This document shows positions 36,046 to 46,113 of a stretch of 52,681 nt of DNA, in pieces. The notes below the pieces were generated by a model. That model ran no database searches, was not told where the DNA came from, and saw only the letters and a list, made by a program, of their open reading frames with translations. The first letter of the stretch is position 1. Every line of letters starts with the position of its first letter. The stretch is from an uncultured Flavobacteriales bacterium (GTDB lineage: Bacteria > Bacteroidota > Bacteroidia > Flavobacteriales > Flavobacteriaceae), in NCBI GenBank assembly GCA_913020155.1, contig CAJWBA010000011.1:1-52681 (forward strand), given 5' to 3'. The translations under genes were made by a program, and so were the position numbers.

Positions 36046-39000
36046 CTATTGTTCTTTAATTAATATATAGGTTTGTACATCATCAAACTCAACTAAAACT
36101 CCTTCGTTAACCTCATCTTGGATATAAATTTTTTCTGTGAGGGTTTCTGTTTTTATGTACTCTAAATTACTGTTTACAGCATTGTTTAGTGATTTGTGAG
36201 GTGTCAAATATAAAATAATTTTATCAGTAACCTCTAAACCAACATCTTTTCTCAAATTTTGAATGCGATTTATTAGCTCTCGAGCAATTCCTTCTTCAAT
36301 TAATTTTTCATTCAGTTGTATGTCTAGAGCTACAGTAATTCCATTTCCGTTTGCAACCAACCAGCCTTCAATGTCTTTTGATTGAATGTCTACATCTGCA
36401 TCAGTAAGGGTTACATTTTCGCCCTCAATATTTATTTCAATTATTTCTTGGGCTTCAAGACGTTTAAGTTGTTTCTCATCCAAATTTTGAATTGCATTTA
36501 CCACAAATCGCATGTTTTTCCCAAATCGTGGTCCAAGGGTTTTGAAGTTTGGTTTTACTTCTTTAACTAGAATATCACTTGCATCATCTAATAATTCGAG
36601 TTGCTTAACGTTTATTTCAGAAAGAATTAAACCCTCTACTGCTTTTATGGCCTCTTTTTCAGCCTGATTTCGAACAGGGATAATGATTTTTTGAAGAGGC
36701 TGGCGGACCTTAATTTGTTCTTTTTTGCGGAGTGATAGGGCCAATGAGGCAACGGTTCTGGCCTTACTCATTCGCTCTTCCAAAAGGATGTTTCGAAAAT
36801 TAATATCAACTGATGGAAACTTTGCTAAATGGACAGAAAGCTCTTTTTCAAAACCTGTTGCTTTACATAGGTCTAAATACAGACAATCTGCATAAAATGG
36901 TGCTACAGGGGCCATCAATTTACTCATGGTTAGCAGAGATTCGAACAAGGTTTGATATGCAGATATTTTATCTTTTTGATATTCTCCTTTCCAGAACCTT
37001 CTTCTTGAGAGGCGAACATACCAATTACTTAAAATTTCTTGAACAAATTCTGAGATAGCACGTGTTGCTTTTGTGGGTTCGTAGTCGTTGTAAGAATCAT
37101 CTACTTTAGCAATGAGTTTGTGAAGTTCTGATAAAATCCACTGATCAATTTCTGAGCGTTCCAATGCTGGAATGGTTTTTTCTTTGTAACTGAAGCCGTC
37201 AATATTGGCGTATAAACTGAAAAAAGCATAGGTGTTTTGTAAAGTTCCAAAGAATTTTCTTGATACTTCGGCAATTCCTTCAAGATCAAATTTTAGATTA
37301 TCCCAGGGGTTTGCATTTGAAATCATGTACCAACGCGTTGCGTCAGGACCATAAGTTTCTAGGGTCTTAAAAGGATCCACTGCGTTACCCAAACGCTTGG
37401 ACATTTTCTGTCCGTTTTTATCTAAAACTAATCCATTGGAAACTACATTTTTGTATACGACAGAATCAAAAACAAGAGTTCCAATAGCGTGTAGGGTGTA
37501 GAACCATCCTCTAGTCTGATCAACTCCTTCGGCAATGTAGTCTGCAGGGAAGGCCTTATTTTGATCAATCTTTTCTTTGTTTTCAAAAGGGTAATGCCAC
37601 TGGGCATAGGGCATTGAACCAGAGTCAAACCATACGTCGATAAGATCAGCTTCCCGGGTCATTGCTTTACCCGAAGGGCTACAAAGGGTTATTTTATCTA
37701 CAGTATTTTTATGTAAATCAATAAGATCATAATTGTCTTCGGACATATTACCAACCTCAAAGTTTGCAAATGGATTTTCTTTCATCAAGCCAGCCTTAAT
37801 GGCTTTTAGTATCTCTTGAATGAGTTTTTCCATAGAACCAATTAGAATGGTTTCTTGCCCATCTTCTGTCCTCCAAATGGGTAGTGGAATTCCCCAAAAT
37901 CGGGAACGAGAAAGATTCCAGTCATTGGCATTGGCAAGCCAATTTCCAAAACGCCCTTCGCCTGTTGATTTGGGCTTCCAGTTGATTTGTTGATTCAAGG
38001 TCACCATACGGTCTCTTTCCGAGGAAACCTTAACAAACCATGAGTTTAAAGGGTAATATAAAATAGGTTTATCTGTTCTCCAACAATTTGGATAGGAGTG
38101 TACATATTTTTCAACTTTGAAAGCTCGATTTTCTTCTTTTAGACGGATGGCAATTTCAACATCCACAGATCGTTCGGGAGCGGTTCCAGCTGGATAATAT
38201 TCATTTTTGACATATTTCCCTCCGAGTTCTCCCAATACGGGGTGGAATTTTCCTTGAAGGGTAACCAGAGGTTCTTCATTTCCATACTCATCTTGGACCA
38301 ACAAAGGGGGAATCGGAGGAGATGCTTCTTTAGCCGCCTGAGCATCGTCAGCACCAAAAGTAGGAGCAGTATGAACAATTCCAGTACCATCTTCTGTTGT
38401 AACAAAGTTACCCAAGATCACTCGGAAAGCATCCTCTGCGTTTTTAAGAGGGAGTGGAGCATCTTTCCAAAGTTGCTTGTATCGAATTCCAACCAGATCT
38501 TTTCCTATGATTTCATTGGTAATGCAATAAGGAATTTTTTTATCTCCAGCAGCATAAGTTTTTAAGTCTTTAGAAGTTTCTACCGAAATATACTTACCTG
38601 AAAATTGTTTAGCCACTAAAGCTTGAGCTAAAAGTACGCGAATTGGAAAATGAGTGTATTGGTTGTAGGTTTCAACGACAACGTATTTTATTTTTCCCCC
38701 AATAGTTAAAGCTGTGTTCGAAGGAAGAGTCCAAGGAGTAGTGGTCCATGCCAAAATGTAAAGTTCTTCTTCAGCTTGTAAAGCAGTTGGAAGAGTTTTT
38801 TTGATTGTTTCGAATTGAGCTGTAATTGTAGTGTCGGTAACGTCTTGATAGGTTCCCGGTTGATTGAGCTCATGCGAGCTTAAACCTGTTCCAGCTTTAG
38901 GAGAGTATGGCTGAATGGTGTAGCCTTTGTACAAAAGATTTTTATCATAAATCTGTTTGAGTAGCCACCAAACGGATTCAATGTATTTTGATTTATAGGT

Positions 39001-39447
39001 TACGTATGGATTTTCCATATCAACCCAATACCCCATTTGCTTGGTAAGCCGATTCCATACATCAGTGTAGCGCATTACCGCACTTTTACAAGCTTCATTA
39101 TATTCTTTAATACTGATGCTTTTTCCGATAGCATCTTTAGTAATACCCAGTTCTTTTTCTACTCTAAGTTCAACAGGAAGACCGTGGGTATCCCATCCAG
39201 CTTTTCGTTTTACTTGAAAACCTTTTTGAGTTTTATAACGACAAAAGATGTCTTTTATGGCTCTAGCCATTACGTGATGTATCCCAGGCATTCCATTGGC
39301 AGAAGGAGGTCCTTCAAAGAAAACATAGGGGGTTTGACCCTCTCGTGATGTTATACTTTTTTCGAAAATTGATTCTTTTTCCCAATAAGATAAAATCTCT
39401 TGAGATATCGCAGAAAGCTTAAATTGTTTGTGTTCTTTAAAACCCAT
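36046..39447 (-). CDS. ileS: Isoleucyl-tRNA synthetase
   Basis: This 1133-residue enzyme charges tRNA-Ile. It shows the class I signature near residue 58 (PPSANGMPGIHHV, the HIGH-like site), the KMSKR loop (NGQKMSKRLGN), the editing domain (about 200-420) and the anticodon-binding domain toward the end. The Bacteroidota form lacks a C-terminal zinc finger, as seen here. The ATG at 39447 is preferred over 39498, because the -7 element TAATTTTG lies at 39465-39472 on this strand, downstream of the longer start. Confidence 0.95.
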   Translation of the reverse strand: MGFKEHKQFKLSAISQEILSYWEKESIFEKSITSREGQTPYVFFEGPPSANGMPGIHHVMARAIKDIFCRYKTQKGFQVKRKAGWDTHGLPVELRVEKELGITKDAIGKSISIKEYNEACKSAVMRYTDVWNRLTKQMGYWVDMENPYVTYKSKYIESVWWLLKQIYDKNLLYKGYTIQPYSPKAGTGLSSHELNQPGTYQDVTDTTITAQFETIKKTLPTALQAEEELYILAWTTTPWTLPSNTALTIGGKIKYVVVETYNQYTHFPIRVLLAQALVAKQFSGKYISVETSKDLKTYAAGDKKIPYCITNEIIGKDLVGIRYKQLWKDAPLPLKNAEDAFRVILGNFVTTEDGTGIVHTAPTFGADDAQAAKEASPPIPPLLVQDEYGNEEPLVTLQGKFHPVLGELGGKYVKNEYYPAGTAPERSVDVEIAIRLKEENRAFKVEKYVHSYPNCWRTDKPILYYPLNSWFVKVSSERDRMVTLNQQINWKPKSTGEGRFGNWLANANDWNLSRSRFWGIPLPIWRTEDGQETILIGSMEKLIQEILKAIKAGLMKENPFANFEVGNMSEDNYDLIDLHKNTVDKITLCSPSGKAMTREADLIDVWFDSGSMPYAQWHYPFENKEKIDQNKAFPADYIAEGVDQTRGWFYTLHAIGTLVFDSVVYKNVVSNGLVLDKNGQKMSKRLGNAVDPFKTLETYGPDATRWYMISNANPWDNLKFDLEGIAEVSRKFFGTLQNTYAFFSLYANIDGFSYKEKTIPALERSEIDQWILSELHKLIAKVDDSYNDYEPTKATRAISEFVQEILSNWYVRLSRRRFWKGEYQKDKISAYQTLFESLLTMSKLMAPVAPFYADCLYLDLCKATGFEKELSVHLAKFPSVDINFRNILLEERMSKARTVASLALSLRKKEQIKVRQPLQKIIIPVRNQAEKEAIKAVEGLILSEINVKQLELLDDASDILVKEVKPNFKTLGPRFGKNMRFVVNAIQNLDEKQLKRLEAQEIIEINIEGENVTLTDADVDIQSKDIEGWLVANGNGITVALDIQLNEKLIEEGIARELINRIQNLRKDVGLEVTDKIILYLTPHKSLNNAVNSNLEYIKTETLTEKIYIQDEVNEGVLVEFDDVQTYILIKEQ

Positions 39448-39464
39448 TGGGAATATGTAAGATG

Positions 39465-39498
39465 CAAAATTAAGGAATTTTATACATTTATACTTCAA
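39465..39498 (-). promoter_or_regulatory. Promoter of the ileS operon
   Basis: On the reverse strand TTG (39498-39496), a 23-base spacer and TAATTTTG (39472-39465) fit the Bacteroidota pattern, with a long spacer. It supports the ileS start at 39447. Confidence 0.45.
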
Positions 39499-39523
39499 TT
39501 AATCTGTAAGCTCAAATAAATCT

Positions 39524-40117
39524 ATAAAATTTGATTTTAATAAGACTTTAACATTTGAAAATGATTATGTATTACTGCGTTGTTTGGAACAAAATGATTT
39601 TGAAAAACTCCTTCCTTTTTCAGAAAATGAACCTCAGCTGTGGGATTTTTTTTTAGTTTCTGCATCGGGAGTAAAAAACTTAAAAAATTATATTGATAAG
39701 GCTTTGGAAAGCAGAGTAAAAAAAGAGGCTTATCCTTTTGTTGTAATTGATAAGAAAAAGGGACTTATTAGGGGTTGTTCGCATTTTTATGGAATTGATT
39801 TACAACATGATATTTTGAGTTTGGGATACACTTGGTATGGAAAAGAATTTTAACGAACAGGTTTAAATCGGAATTGTAAGTACTTGCTATTAACCTATGC
39901 TTTTGAAACTTTTAAGTGTGAACGAGTAGAATTTAGAGCAGATTCACAGAATAAAAAAAGTATTGAAGCGATGAAAAGCATTGGATGTACTGTTGAGGGT
40001 GTTCTCCGAAATAATTGTATGGCTGCTCATGGAAGAAGAGACAGTACGATGTAGAGTATTTTAAGAAATTAATTGGAGCAAAAGGTAAAGAGAGAGCTCG
40101 AATGCAAGTTGTATTAG
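39524..40117 (+). pseudogene. GNAT acetyltransferase (RimL-like) gene with a lost start and three in-frame stops
   Basis: Frame 39524 onward reads KFDFNKTLTFENDYVLLRCL and continues through a RimJ/RimL-type GNAT domain. Near the end it has FETFKCERVEFRADSQNKKS and IEAMKSIGCTVEGVLRNNC, the family's acetyl-CoA-binding and closing motifs. The expected start is ATA (39524-39526) rather than ATG. TAA at 39851 sits where Gln or Arg is usual (WYGKEF-stop-RTGLN). TAG at 40052 and TAA at 40070 follow, before the last TAG at 40115-40117. No frameshift is seen. The original enzyme would acetylate an amino group on a protein or small molecule. Confidence 0.8.
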
Positions 40118-42609
40118 AGCTCTATGCCAATCCCCAAAATTAAGCTTCTTCCAGGTGCTGAAATTCCAGAAGCGAATTCTCGATAATGCGTATCAAAAAT
40201 ATTTTCGATTCCTGTTCTGAAAAGTATTTTATCGCTCCAATCATAACTACCAGAAAGGTTGAGAATAGACCAACTCGGGGATCCCAAATATTCTTTTTCA
40301 AAAGATGTAATTTGAACGGGAGTTTCTTCTAAACCATCTTCACCACCTAAACTGAAGTCATTGGGATTTTTTGAACTACTAAAACGATTCCTGATTTGTA
40401 TGGAAAGTTTTTGGTTTTTGTATTCAAATATCAGCGAACCATAAAAAGGGAGTATGGATGGAAGAGGACCAAAGCCTTCTAAAAACTCTGCGTTTGTATA
40501 GGTCATGTCAGAGGAAAAAGTAAAATGTGAATTGAAACTCCAACTTCCTTCAAAAGAAGCACCATGAATCAAAGCATTTCCGATATTAGCATTAAATTGA
40601 GTTTCAACAATATCATCGTTGAAATTAAAAGTAATAATTTTATCTGTTAGCGGATCCTTGTAATTGGGAGAATATTTCCTTCCGATGTAATCTGTAATAA
40701 AAGTACTGTAAAGTCTTAAAGCAAATTTTCCTTTTTTATCAGGAGTTCTGAAAGAAACACCAAGATCAAGATTATTGGCATATTCTGGCTTAAGCAGTAG
40801 ATTTGGAATTATGAGTGTCCCTTTGCTTTCCCTAATTTTACCTAAATCATCAATATTTGGTGATCTAAATCCACTGGAAACAAGAAAATTTAATTGAAGG
40901 TTAGCAGAAGGCCTGTTAGTTATGGATAAGCTTCCCGTTAAAGCATAGTTTTTGACATCAATTTTTGATAAGTTAAAATTGGGAGAGTTGAGTAACCATG
41001 TTGGATAAATTCCTTTGCTTGTATTCCATTGTGCTTTCAATTGAGTATGAGTAAATCGACCACCAATAGTCAGAGTTGTTTTTGGGTTTATATTCCATTT
41101 GAAGTTATTGTAAAGTGCAGCAGAATTATAATGCCCTCCTGCATTGGGATATCGGGTTGGAATAAGTTTTGGATTAGATAGTTGCAAAACAGTATTACCA
41201 TCTAAGAGTAACTTTCTAGAGAAAGCATAGGAATCTACTTTATTATTTATCCATTCAAAACCATATGCAAAACTTGTCGGACCTGTTTTAGCCGTTTCAA
41301 AATCACCATTAAAACTCCAAACTTGTAAATGTTCTTGTTGATATCTCCGATCAAGTTGATCAAATTTTCGGCTGATTCGTGACTCTTTGATGTTTTGATA
41401 AGCCAAGGTTAAATATCCCTTATAAAAAAACTTTTTTTTGGGAAACAATTTTAGTTGAGGAGAAATTAAAAAACGATTCTGAGGACCATAATACCACTCT
41501 GAATATAAAAGTTCTCCATTTTTGTATTCATTCAGTTTATCAAACCTTGGAATATTTGAAGAGTTAGAGAGTTGAATATTTAGAGATAATAATTTTTCTT
41601 TGGAAAGTTTAACAATAAATTTTTGTAGCAAATCTACCTGATCATAACCTGAGTTGTTTTGGATATTAGGATTGTTATTTATCGTGGGGTTTAGACGATA
41701 TGCCTTGTCCGTGTTTTCGGAGTAAAATGGGACCAAGCCCCAATTTTCAAAACCATGACTTCTATTTTTTCCCATTCGGATGTCACCAAAACTCGAAAAA
41801 CTTATGCTGCTGTAACTTCCCCAATTTTTAAAACTTAATTCAGTGTCAAAATGATTAACAAAAGAGGTGTTACCAGAATTAAAATTACTTGAAAAATTGC
41901 TTTTAAATGATTCGTTGCTATTAATCCTAGGCGTTTTGGTGAAGTAATGAACGACACCTCCTAATGCATCAGAACCATAGCCTACAGAAGATGAACCGTA
42001 AACGACCTCTACACGCTCAATAGTATTAGGGTCAATGGTTATTGCATTTTGTAGGTGTCCCGAACGATAAATAGCATTATTCATCCGAATCCCATCAACA
42101 ACCAACAAAACTCGATTTGCCTCAAAACCTCTGAGAACAGGACTACCTCCACCACCTTGAGATTTTTGAAGGCGAACACCTGGAGCTAATAAAAGAAGAT
42201 CAGCGCCTGTTTGGGGCTGTTTTTTTTTAATTTCAAGGGCGTTAATTATGGATACTTTTTCTGCGATTTGGGTTTTTTTTGAGGCTGTTCTGGCAACTGA
42301 AAGGATTACTTCTGAAAGTTTTTTAAGATCTGTTTTAAGGGCAATTACGTAGTTAATTCTTTCAAGGTCTTTCTTGAAAAGACTCTGAGTTTCATAACCC
42401 ATAAATTGAAACGAAATTTTTTCATTATCATTAAAAATAGAAATGAAACATCTCCCGTTTTTATCGGTAGTGGTATTCCGGTTTTTGGATTGATTGTATA
42501 AGCTAACGTTTGGTATTGGCTTAGAATTTAAAGCATCAATAACAGTTACTTCTTGCGCTTGAATTAGACCAACAAAAAGGGTAAAAAGCACTGCTATTTT
42601 GTTACACAT
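40114..42609 (-). CDS. TonB-dependent outer-membrane receptor, hemin/hemoglobin-like type
   Basis: This protein of about 831 residues has a signal peptide (NKIAVLFTLFVGLIQAQ), a carboxypeptidase-like N-terminal domain (about 20-105), a plug domain (about 120-240) and a 22-strand barrel ending ILGIGIEL. The plug motif RVLLVVDGIRMNNAIYRSG followed by LQNAITIDPNTIERVEVVYG is close to hemoglobin, hemin and transferrin receptors of Bacteroidota. The ligand is therefore probably a heme or iron source, but this is inference. The start at 42609 (MCNK) overlaps recO by eight bases; 42624 is also possible. It is the third gene of a gdhA-recO operon. Confidence 0.85.
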   Translation of the reverse strand: MCNKIAVLFTLFVGLIQAQEVTVIDALNSKPIPNVSLYNQSKNRNTTTDKNGRCFISIFNDNEKISFQFMGYETQSLFKKDLERINYVIALKTDLKKLSEVILSVARTASKKTQIAEKVSIINALEIKKKQPQTGADLLLLAPGVRLQKSQGGGGSPVLRGFEANRVLLVVDGIRMNNAIYRSGHLQNAITIDPNTIERVEVVYGSSSVGYGSDALGGVVHYFTKTPRINSNESFKSNFSSNFNSGNTSFVNHFDTELSFKNWGSYSSISFSSFGDIRMGKNRSHGFENWGLVPFYSENTDKAYRLNPTINNNPNIQNNSGYDQVDLLQKFIVKLSKEKLLSLNIQLSNSSNIPRFDKLNEYKNGELLYSEWYYGPQNRFLISPQLKLFPKKKFFYKGYLTLAYQNIKESRISRKFDQLDRRYQQEHLQVWSFNGDFETAKTGPTSFAYGFEWINNKVDSYAFSRKLLLDGNTVLQLSNPKLIPTRYPNAGGHYNSAALYNNFKWNINPKTTLTIGGRFTHTQLKAQWNTSKGIYPTWLLNSPNFNLSKIDVKNYALTGSLSITNRPSANLQLNFLVSSGFRSPNIDDLGKIRESKGTLIIPNLLLKPEYANNLDLGVSFRTPDKKGKFALRLYSTFITDYIGRKYSPNYKDPLTDKIITFNFNDDIVETQFNANIGNALIHGASFEGSWSFNSHFTFSSDMTYTNAEFLEGFGPLPSILPFYGSLIFEYKNQKLSIQIRNRFSSSKNPNDFSLGGEDGLEETPVQITSFEKEYLGSPSWSILNLSGSYDWSDKILFRTGIENIFDTHYREFASGISAPGRSLILGIGIEL

Positions 42610-43327
42610 CGTCAAATATTTCATTGAGAATTTGCAATGATTTTGGTTTTGAAAAGCCGAGCAAATGTAACTCAAAATATCGTATTAGAGTTTCCAATAG
42701 TTCGCGTCTTTTCATCCGATTTAATTTAAAACTAAGAATATCACCAAAATTCATGCCTAATAATTCTCTGAATACTGGAATTTGGTCTCCATCAATGTAT
42801 TGTTCTCGGGGTAAAAGGGCTTCAAAACACCCTGCTTCTAGGTTGAAATAGAGTGCGTCTTGGGGTTCGTTATTTGGGAAAATCCCCAGATATTTGGTTA
42901 AGTTGATTAAAAAAATTAAGTGAAAATCACTGATTTCGTCATTTGAGTCGAGCCAATGGAGTGCAGTTTCAAGGAAAACATAAAGAGAAGGATTGGCTTC
43001 TTCTTCAAGGATTACATTTTTAAGAATTTCAGCCAGAAATTGTGCCATTGTATTTTTTTCGATACGATTGGGAATCGTCTGATAAGGATGAATTACTTTA
43101 ACTTCTTTGAGAAATTGAAGATTTCCATTGTTTTTGTAATCAAAAAGAATTTCGAGCTGGGTTAAAACTTGGAATTGTGATTTTCGAATTGTTCCCCTTT
43201 TTGCGGTCAAAATCCCTTTTAAAATAAAAGACTGTTTCCCAAGGGTCTGGGTGTAGCAATGTCCAATGAGACTGCTATCGCTATACTTTATGGTATGCAA
43301 TACGATTGCCTTAGTTTTAACGAGCAT
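42602..43327 (-). CDS. recO: DNA repair protein RecO
   Basis: This 241-residue protein has the N-terminal OB fold (LVKTKAIVLHTIKYSDSS and LGKQSFILKG) and a helical C-terminal domain (FLAEILKNVILEEEANPSLY). RecO helps RecA load onto gapped DNA bound by SSB. The zinc Cys residues found in some RecO proteins are missing; only the Cys in EAGCFEALLP is present. It begins three bases after gdhA and overlaps the TonB receptor start. Confidence 0.88.
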   Translation of the reverse strand: MLVKTKAIVLHTIKYSDSSLIGHCYTQTLGKQSFILKGILTAKRGTIRKSQFQVLTQLEILFDYKNNGNLQFLKEVKVIHPYQTIPNRIEKNTMAQFLAEILKNVILEEEANPSLYVFLETALHWLDSNDEISDFHLIFLINLTKYLGIFPNNEPQDALYFNLEAGCFEALLPREQYIDGDQIPVFRELLGMNFGDILSFKLNRMKRRELLETLIRYFELHLLGFSKPKSLQILNEIFDDV

Positions 43328-43330
43328 AAA

Positions 43331-44671
43331 TCAAACGACCCCTTGAGCCAACATTGCATCTGCTACTTTCACAAAACCAGCGATATTGGCACCTTTAACA
43401 TAATTAACAAACCCATCCTCTTGACCGTATTCAAAACATGATTCATGGATTTCACTCATGATATTTTTTAATCGGCTATCAACTTCTTCGCGCGTCCAAT
43501 TATAACGTAAAGAATTTTGAGCCATTTCAAGGCCAGAAACAGCAACTCCTCCAGCATTGGAAGCTTTTCCGGGAGCAAACAGTACTTTATTTTTGGCAAA
43601 GGTTTGGATTGCTTCGGGAGTTGAAGGCATGTTGGCTCCCTCAACTACGCAGACACATCCGTTTTTAACTAAAAAAACAGCATCTTTTTTGTGTAATTCG
43701 TTTTGAGTAGCACAAGGTAGAGCTACATCACAAGGAACTTCCCAGGGGGTTTTGCCCGCAAAAAATTTTGCATTTGGATAGCGTTCAATGTATTTTTGAA
43801 TTCGTCCTCTTTGAACGCTTTTGAGGTTCATGACGTGATCTAATTTTTCAGAATCAATGCCTTCTTCGTCGTAAATGTACCCTCCAGAATCAGAAAGGGT
43901 GGAGACGGTTCCGCCCAGTTGAATTACTTTTTCAGCTGCAAATTGAGCAACGTTTCCGGAGCCAGAAATGACTACTTTTTTTTCTTCTAAACTTGTGCCA
44001 ATATTTTCCAGCATTTTTTGTGTAAAATAAACTACACCATACCCTGTTGCCTCAGGGCGAATCAAAGAACCTCCCCAGCTAACACCTTTTCCTGTGAGTA
44101 CACCAGTGAACTCATTTTTCAAACGTTTGTATTGACCAAAAAGATATCCGATTTCCCTTCCACCTACTCCAATATCACCAGCAGGAATGTCACGATTGGG
44201 TCCAATGTGACGAAATAATTCGGTCATAAAACTTTGACAAAAGCGCATTACCTCATTGTCACTTTTTCCTTTCGGATCAAAATCTGAACCTCCTTTACCA
44301 CCTCCCATGGGAAGTGTGGTAAGACTGTTTTTGAAAACTTGTTCAAAGGCCAAAAACTTGAGTACACTTAAGTTTACACTCGGGTGAAAGCGCAATCCAC
44401 CTTTGTAGGGACCAATTGCTGAATTCATTTCAATTCTATATCCACGGTTTACTTGAATTTCATTTTGGTCATCGATCCAAGAAACTCTAAAGAATACTAC
44501 ACGTTCTGGTTCAACCATACGGAGTAAAATATTTTGCCCGTAATAAATATCATTTTCAACAATGTAAGGAATCACATTTTCAGCAACTTCAGTAACAGCC
44601 TGCATAAATTCAGGCTCATTTTGGTTTCTTTCTTGTACTTGAGCCAAAAAATTATCGATTATTTTTTTCAT
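43331..44671 (-). CDS. gdhA: Glutamate dehydrogenase, hexameric NADP type
   Basis: This 446-residue enzyme makes glutamate from 2-oxoglutarate and ammonium, the main assimilation route when nitrogen is ample. Signature motifs are TLPMGGGKGGSDFDPKGKS with the catalytic Lys, VGGREIGYLFGQY, and the nucleotide-binding VVISGSGNVAQFAAEK. The ATG at 44671 (MKKIIDN) is chosen over 44704, which adds a non-family tail. recO follows three bases later. Length is normal. Confidence 0.95.
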   Translation of the reverse strand: MKKIIDNFLAQVQERNQNEPEFMQAVTEVAENVIPYIVENDIYYGQNILLRMVEPERVVFFRVSWIDDQNEIQVNRGYRIEMNSAIGPYKGGLRFHPSVNLSVLKFLAFEQVFKNSLTTLPMGGGKGGSDFDPKGKSDNEVMRFCQSFMTELFRHIGPNRDIPAGDIGVGGREIGYLFGQYKRLKNEFTGVLTGKGVSWGGSLIRPEATGYGVVYFTQKMLENIGTSLEEKKVVISGSGNVAQFAAEKVIQLGGTVSTLSDSGGYIYDEEGIDSEKLDHVMNLKSVQRGRIQKYIERYPNAKFFAGKTPWEVPCDVALPCATQNELHKKDAVFLVKNGCVCVVEGANMPSTPEAIQTFAKNKVLFAPGKASNAGGVAVSGLEMAQNSLRYNWTREEVDSRLKNIMSEIHESCFEYGQEDGFVNYVKGANIAGFVKVADAMLAQGVV

Positions 44672-44742
44672 TTTAACTGGTTTTTTAAAAGCAGTAATTA
44701 GCAAAAATTATTTGATAACGAATGTAGTTTTTTTGTTCCTTT

Positions 44743-46104
44743 TTATGCAAATAAAAGCGCAACAACTTCTTCTATTTTAGTTAAAGCTAAAAAATTGATT
44801 CCTGTGTTATTGGATTCATTTTTACCTCCTTTAGATGTAACTATGGTTTCGAACCCAAGTTTTTGGGATTCCGAAATTCGTTGATCCAATTTGGATACCG
44901 GTCGCAATTCTCCAGAAAGTCCAATTTCGGCTGAAAAACAAATTTCTTTTGGGAGTGCTATGTCGTGATAACTCGATAAAACAGCTGCAACCACTGCAAG
45001 ATCAATTGCAGGATCTTCGCTGCTTATTCCGCCAGTAATGTTTAAGAAAACATCTTTACTTCCTAATTGAAACCCTGCCCTTTTTTCGAGTACTGCCAAC
45101 AACATATTGAGCCTTTTGGCATTAAATCCTGTAGTACTTCGTTGAGGTGTTCCATAAACTGCGGTACTTACCAAAGCTTGAACTTCTATCATAAGAGGGC
45201 GAACACCTTCAATTGTAGCTGCAATTGCATGACCACTCATTTCTCGATCGGTTTGAGAAATCAATAGTTCACTTGGGTTTGTAACAATACGGAGTCCAGT
45301 GGATAACATTTCATAGATTCCGATTTCATCGGTGGATCCAAAGCGATTTTTTTGAACTCTTATGATTCTGTAAATATGATTTCGGTCTCCTTCAAAATGA
45401 AGAACCGTATCAACCATATGCTCTAAAACTTTTGGCCCAGCAATGGTTCCATCTTTTGTTATATGACCTACTAAGATAACAGGAGTATGGGTTTTTTTAG
45501 CAAACTGAATTAGCTCTGAGGCACATTCTTTGATCTGAGAAACACTTCCAGAACTACTTTCGATGTATTGGGTTTGTAGGGTTTGAATTGAGTCAATAAT
45601 TACAATATTTGGTTCAAGTAACTCGATCTGTTTGAATATTTTTTGTGTTTGAGTTTCACTTAAAACATAACAATTTCCGTTTTGTGAATCGATCCGCTCT
45701 GCTCTTAATTTGATCTGTTTTTGACTTTCCTCTCCAGAAACATACAGTACCCTTCCATCAATTTGAAGTGAAATTTGAAGTAATAAAGTAGATTTTCCAA
45801 TTCCCGGTTCACCTCCTAAAAGTGTTATTGATCCTGGGACAAGCCCCCCTCCCATAACTCTGTTTAATTCAAAATCATTGGTCGAAATCCGAGGTTCTTT
45901 ATCGGTGTCGATTTCTTGGATTCTAATGGGACGAGTTCCTTTTCCATTAGTGAATTTAGGTTCTACCCAGCCTTTTTTTTCCTTTTTTTCTACAACTTCC
46001 TCTAAAAGGGTATTCCACTCTTTACATCCGTTACACTGACCTTGCCATTTGGGGTGAGGAGTTCCGCACTTTTGACAAAAAAAAGTTGTTCTTACTTTAT
46101 TCAT
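44743..46104 (-). CDS. radA: DNA repair protein RadA
   Basis: This 453-residue ATPase promotes branch migration during recombination. It has an N-terminal C4 zinc finger (FFCQKCGTPHPKWQGQCNGC), Walker A GEPGIGKST, the RadA-specific KNRFG motif, Walker B (IVIIDSIQTL) and a C-terminal Lon-like domain (about 275-450, with FLNITGGISSEDPAIDLAVV). It is the last gene of the panC operon and begins nine bases after the esterase-like gene. Confidence 0.95.
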   Translation of the reverse strand: MNKVRTTFFCQKCGTPHPKWQGQCNGCKEWNTLLEEVVEKKEKKGWVEPKFTNGKGTRPIRIQEIDTDKEPRISTNDFELNRVMGGGLVPGSITLLGGEPGIGKSTLLLQISLQIDGRVLYVSGEESQKQIKLRAERIDSQNGNCYVLSETQTQKIFKQIELLEPNIVIIDSIQTLQTQYIESSSGSVSQIKECASELIQFAKKTHTPVILVGHITKDGTIAGPKVLEHMVDTVLHFEGDRNHIYRIIRVQKNRFGSTDEIGIYEMLSTGLRIVTNPSELLISQTDREMSGHAIAATIEGVRPLMIEVQALVSTAVYGTPQRSTTGFNAKRLNMLLAVLEKRAGFQLGSKDVFLNITGGISSEDPAIDLAVVAAVLSSYHDIALPKEICFSAEIGLSGELRPVSKLDQRISESQKLGFETIVTSKGGKNESNNTGINFLALTKIEEVVALLFA

Positions 46105-46113
46105 TCAAAAGAA

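Noticed and set aside
36382-39348. Several forward-strand ORFs of 60-107 codons opposite ileS
   Set aside because: They are shadows of the ileS reading frame and show no family features.
1-40117. Reassignment of UAA and UAG to Gln across the genome
   Set aside because: Many intact core genes (accB, accC, recJ, fabH and others) end with TAA or TAG followed by unrelated sequence or a neighbouring gene. The PepSY gene also has TGG-to-TAG and TGG-to-TGA changes and frameshifts, and the GNAT gene has lost its ATG. Decay or sequence error explains all of these better.
40114-42675. TonB receptor start at 42675
   Set aside because: The first 17 to 22 residues are not signal-like and lie inside recO. 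The start at 42609 or 42624 gives a clean signal peptide.
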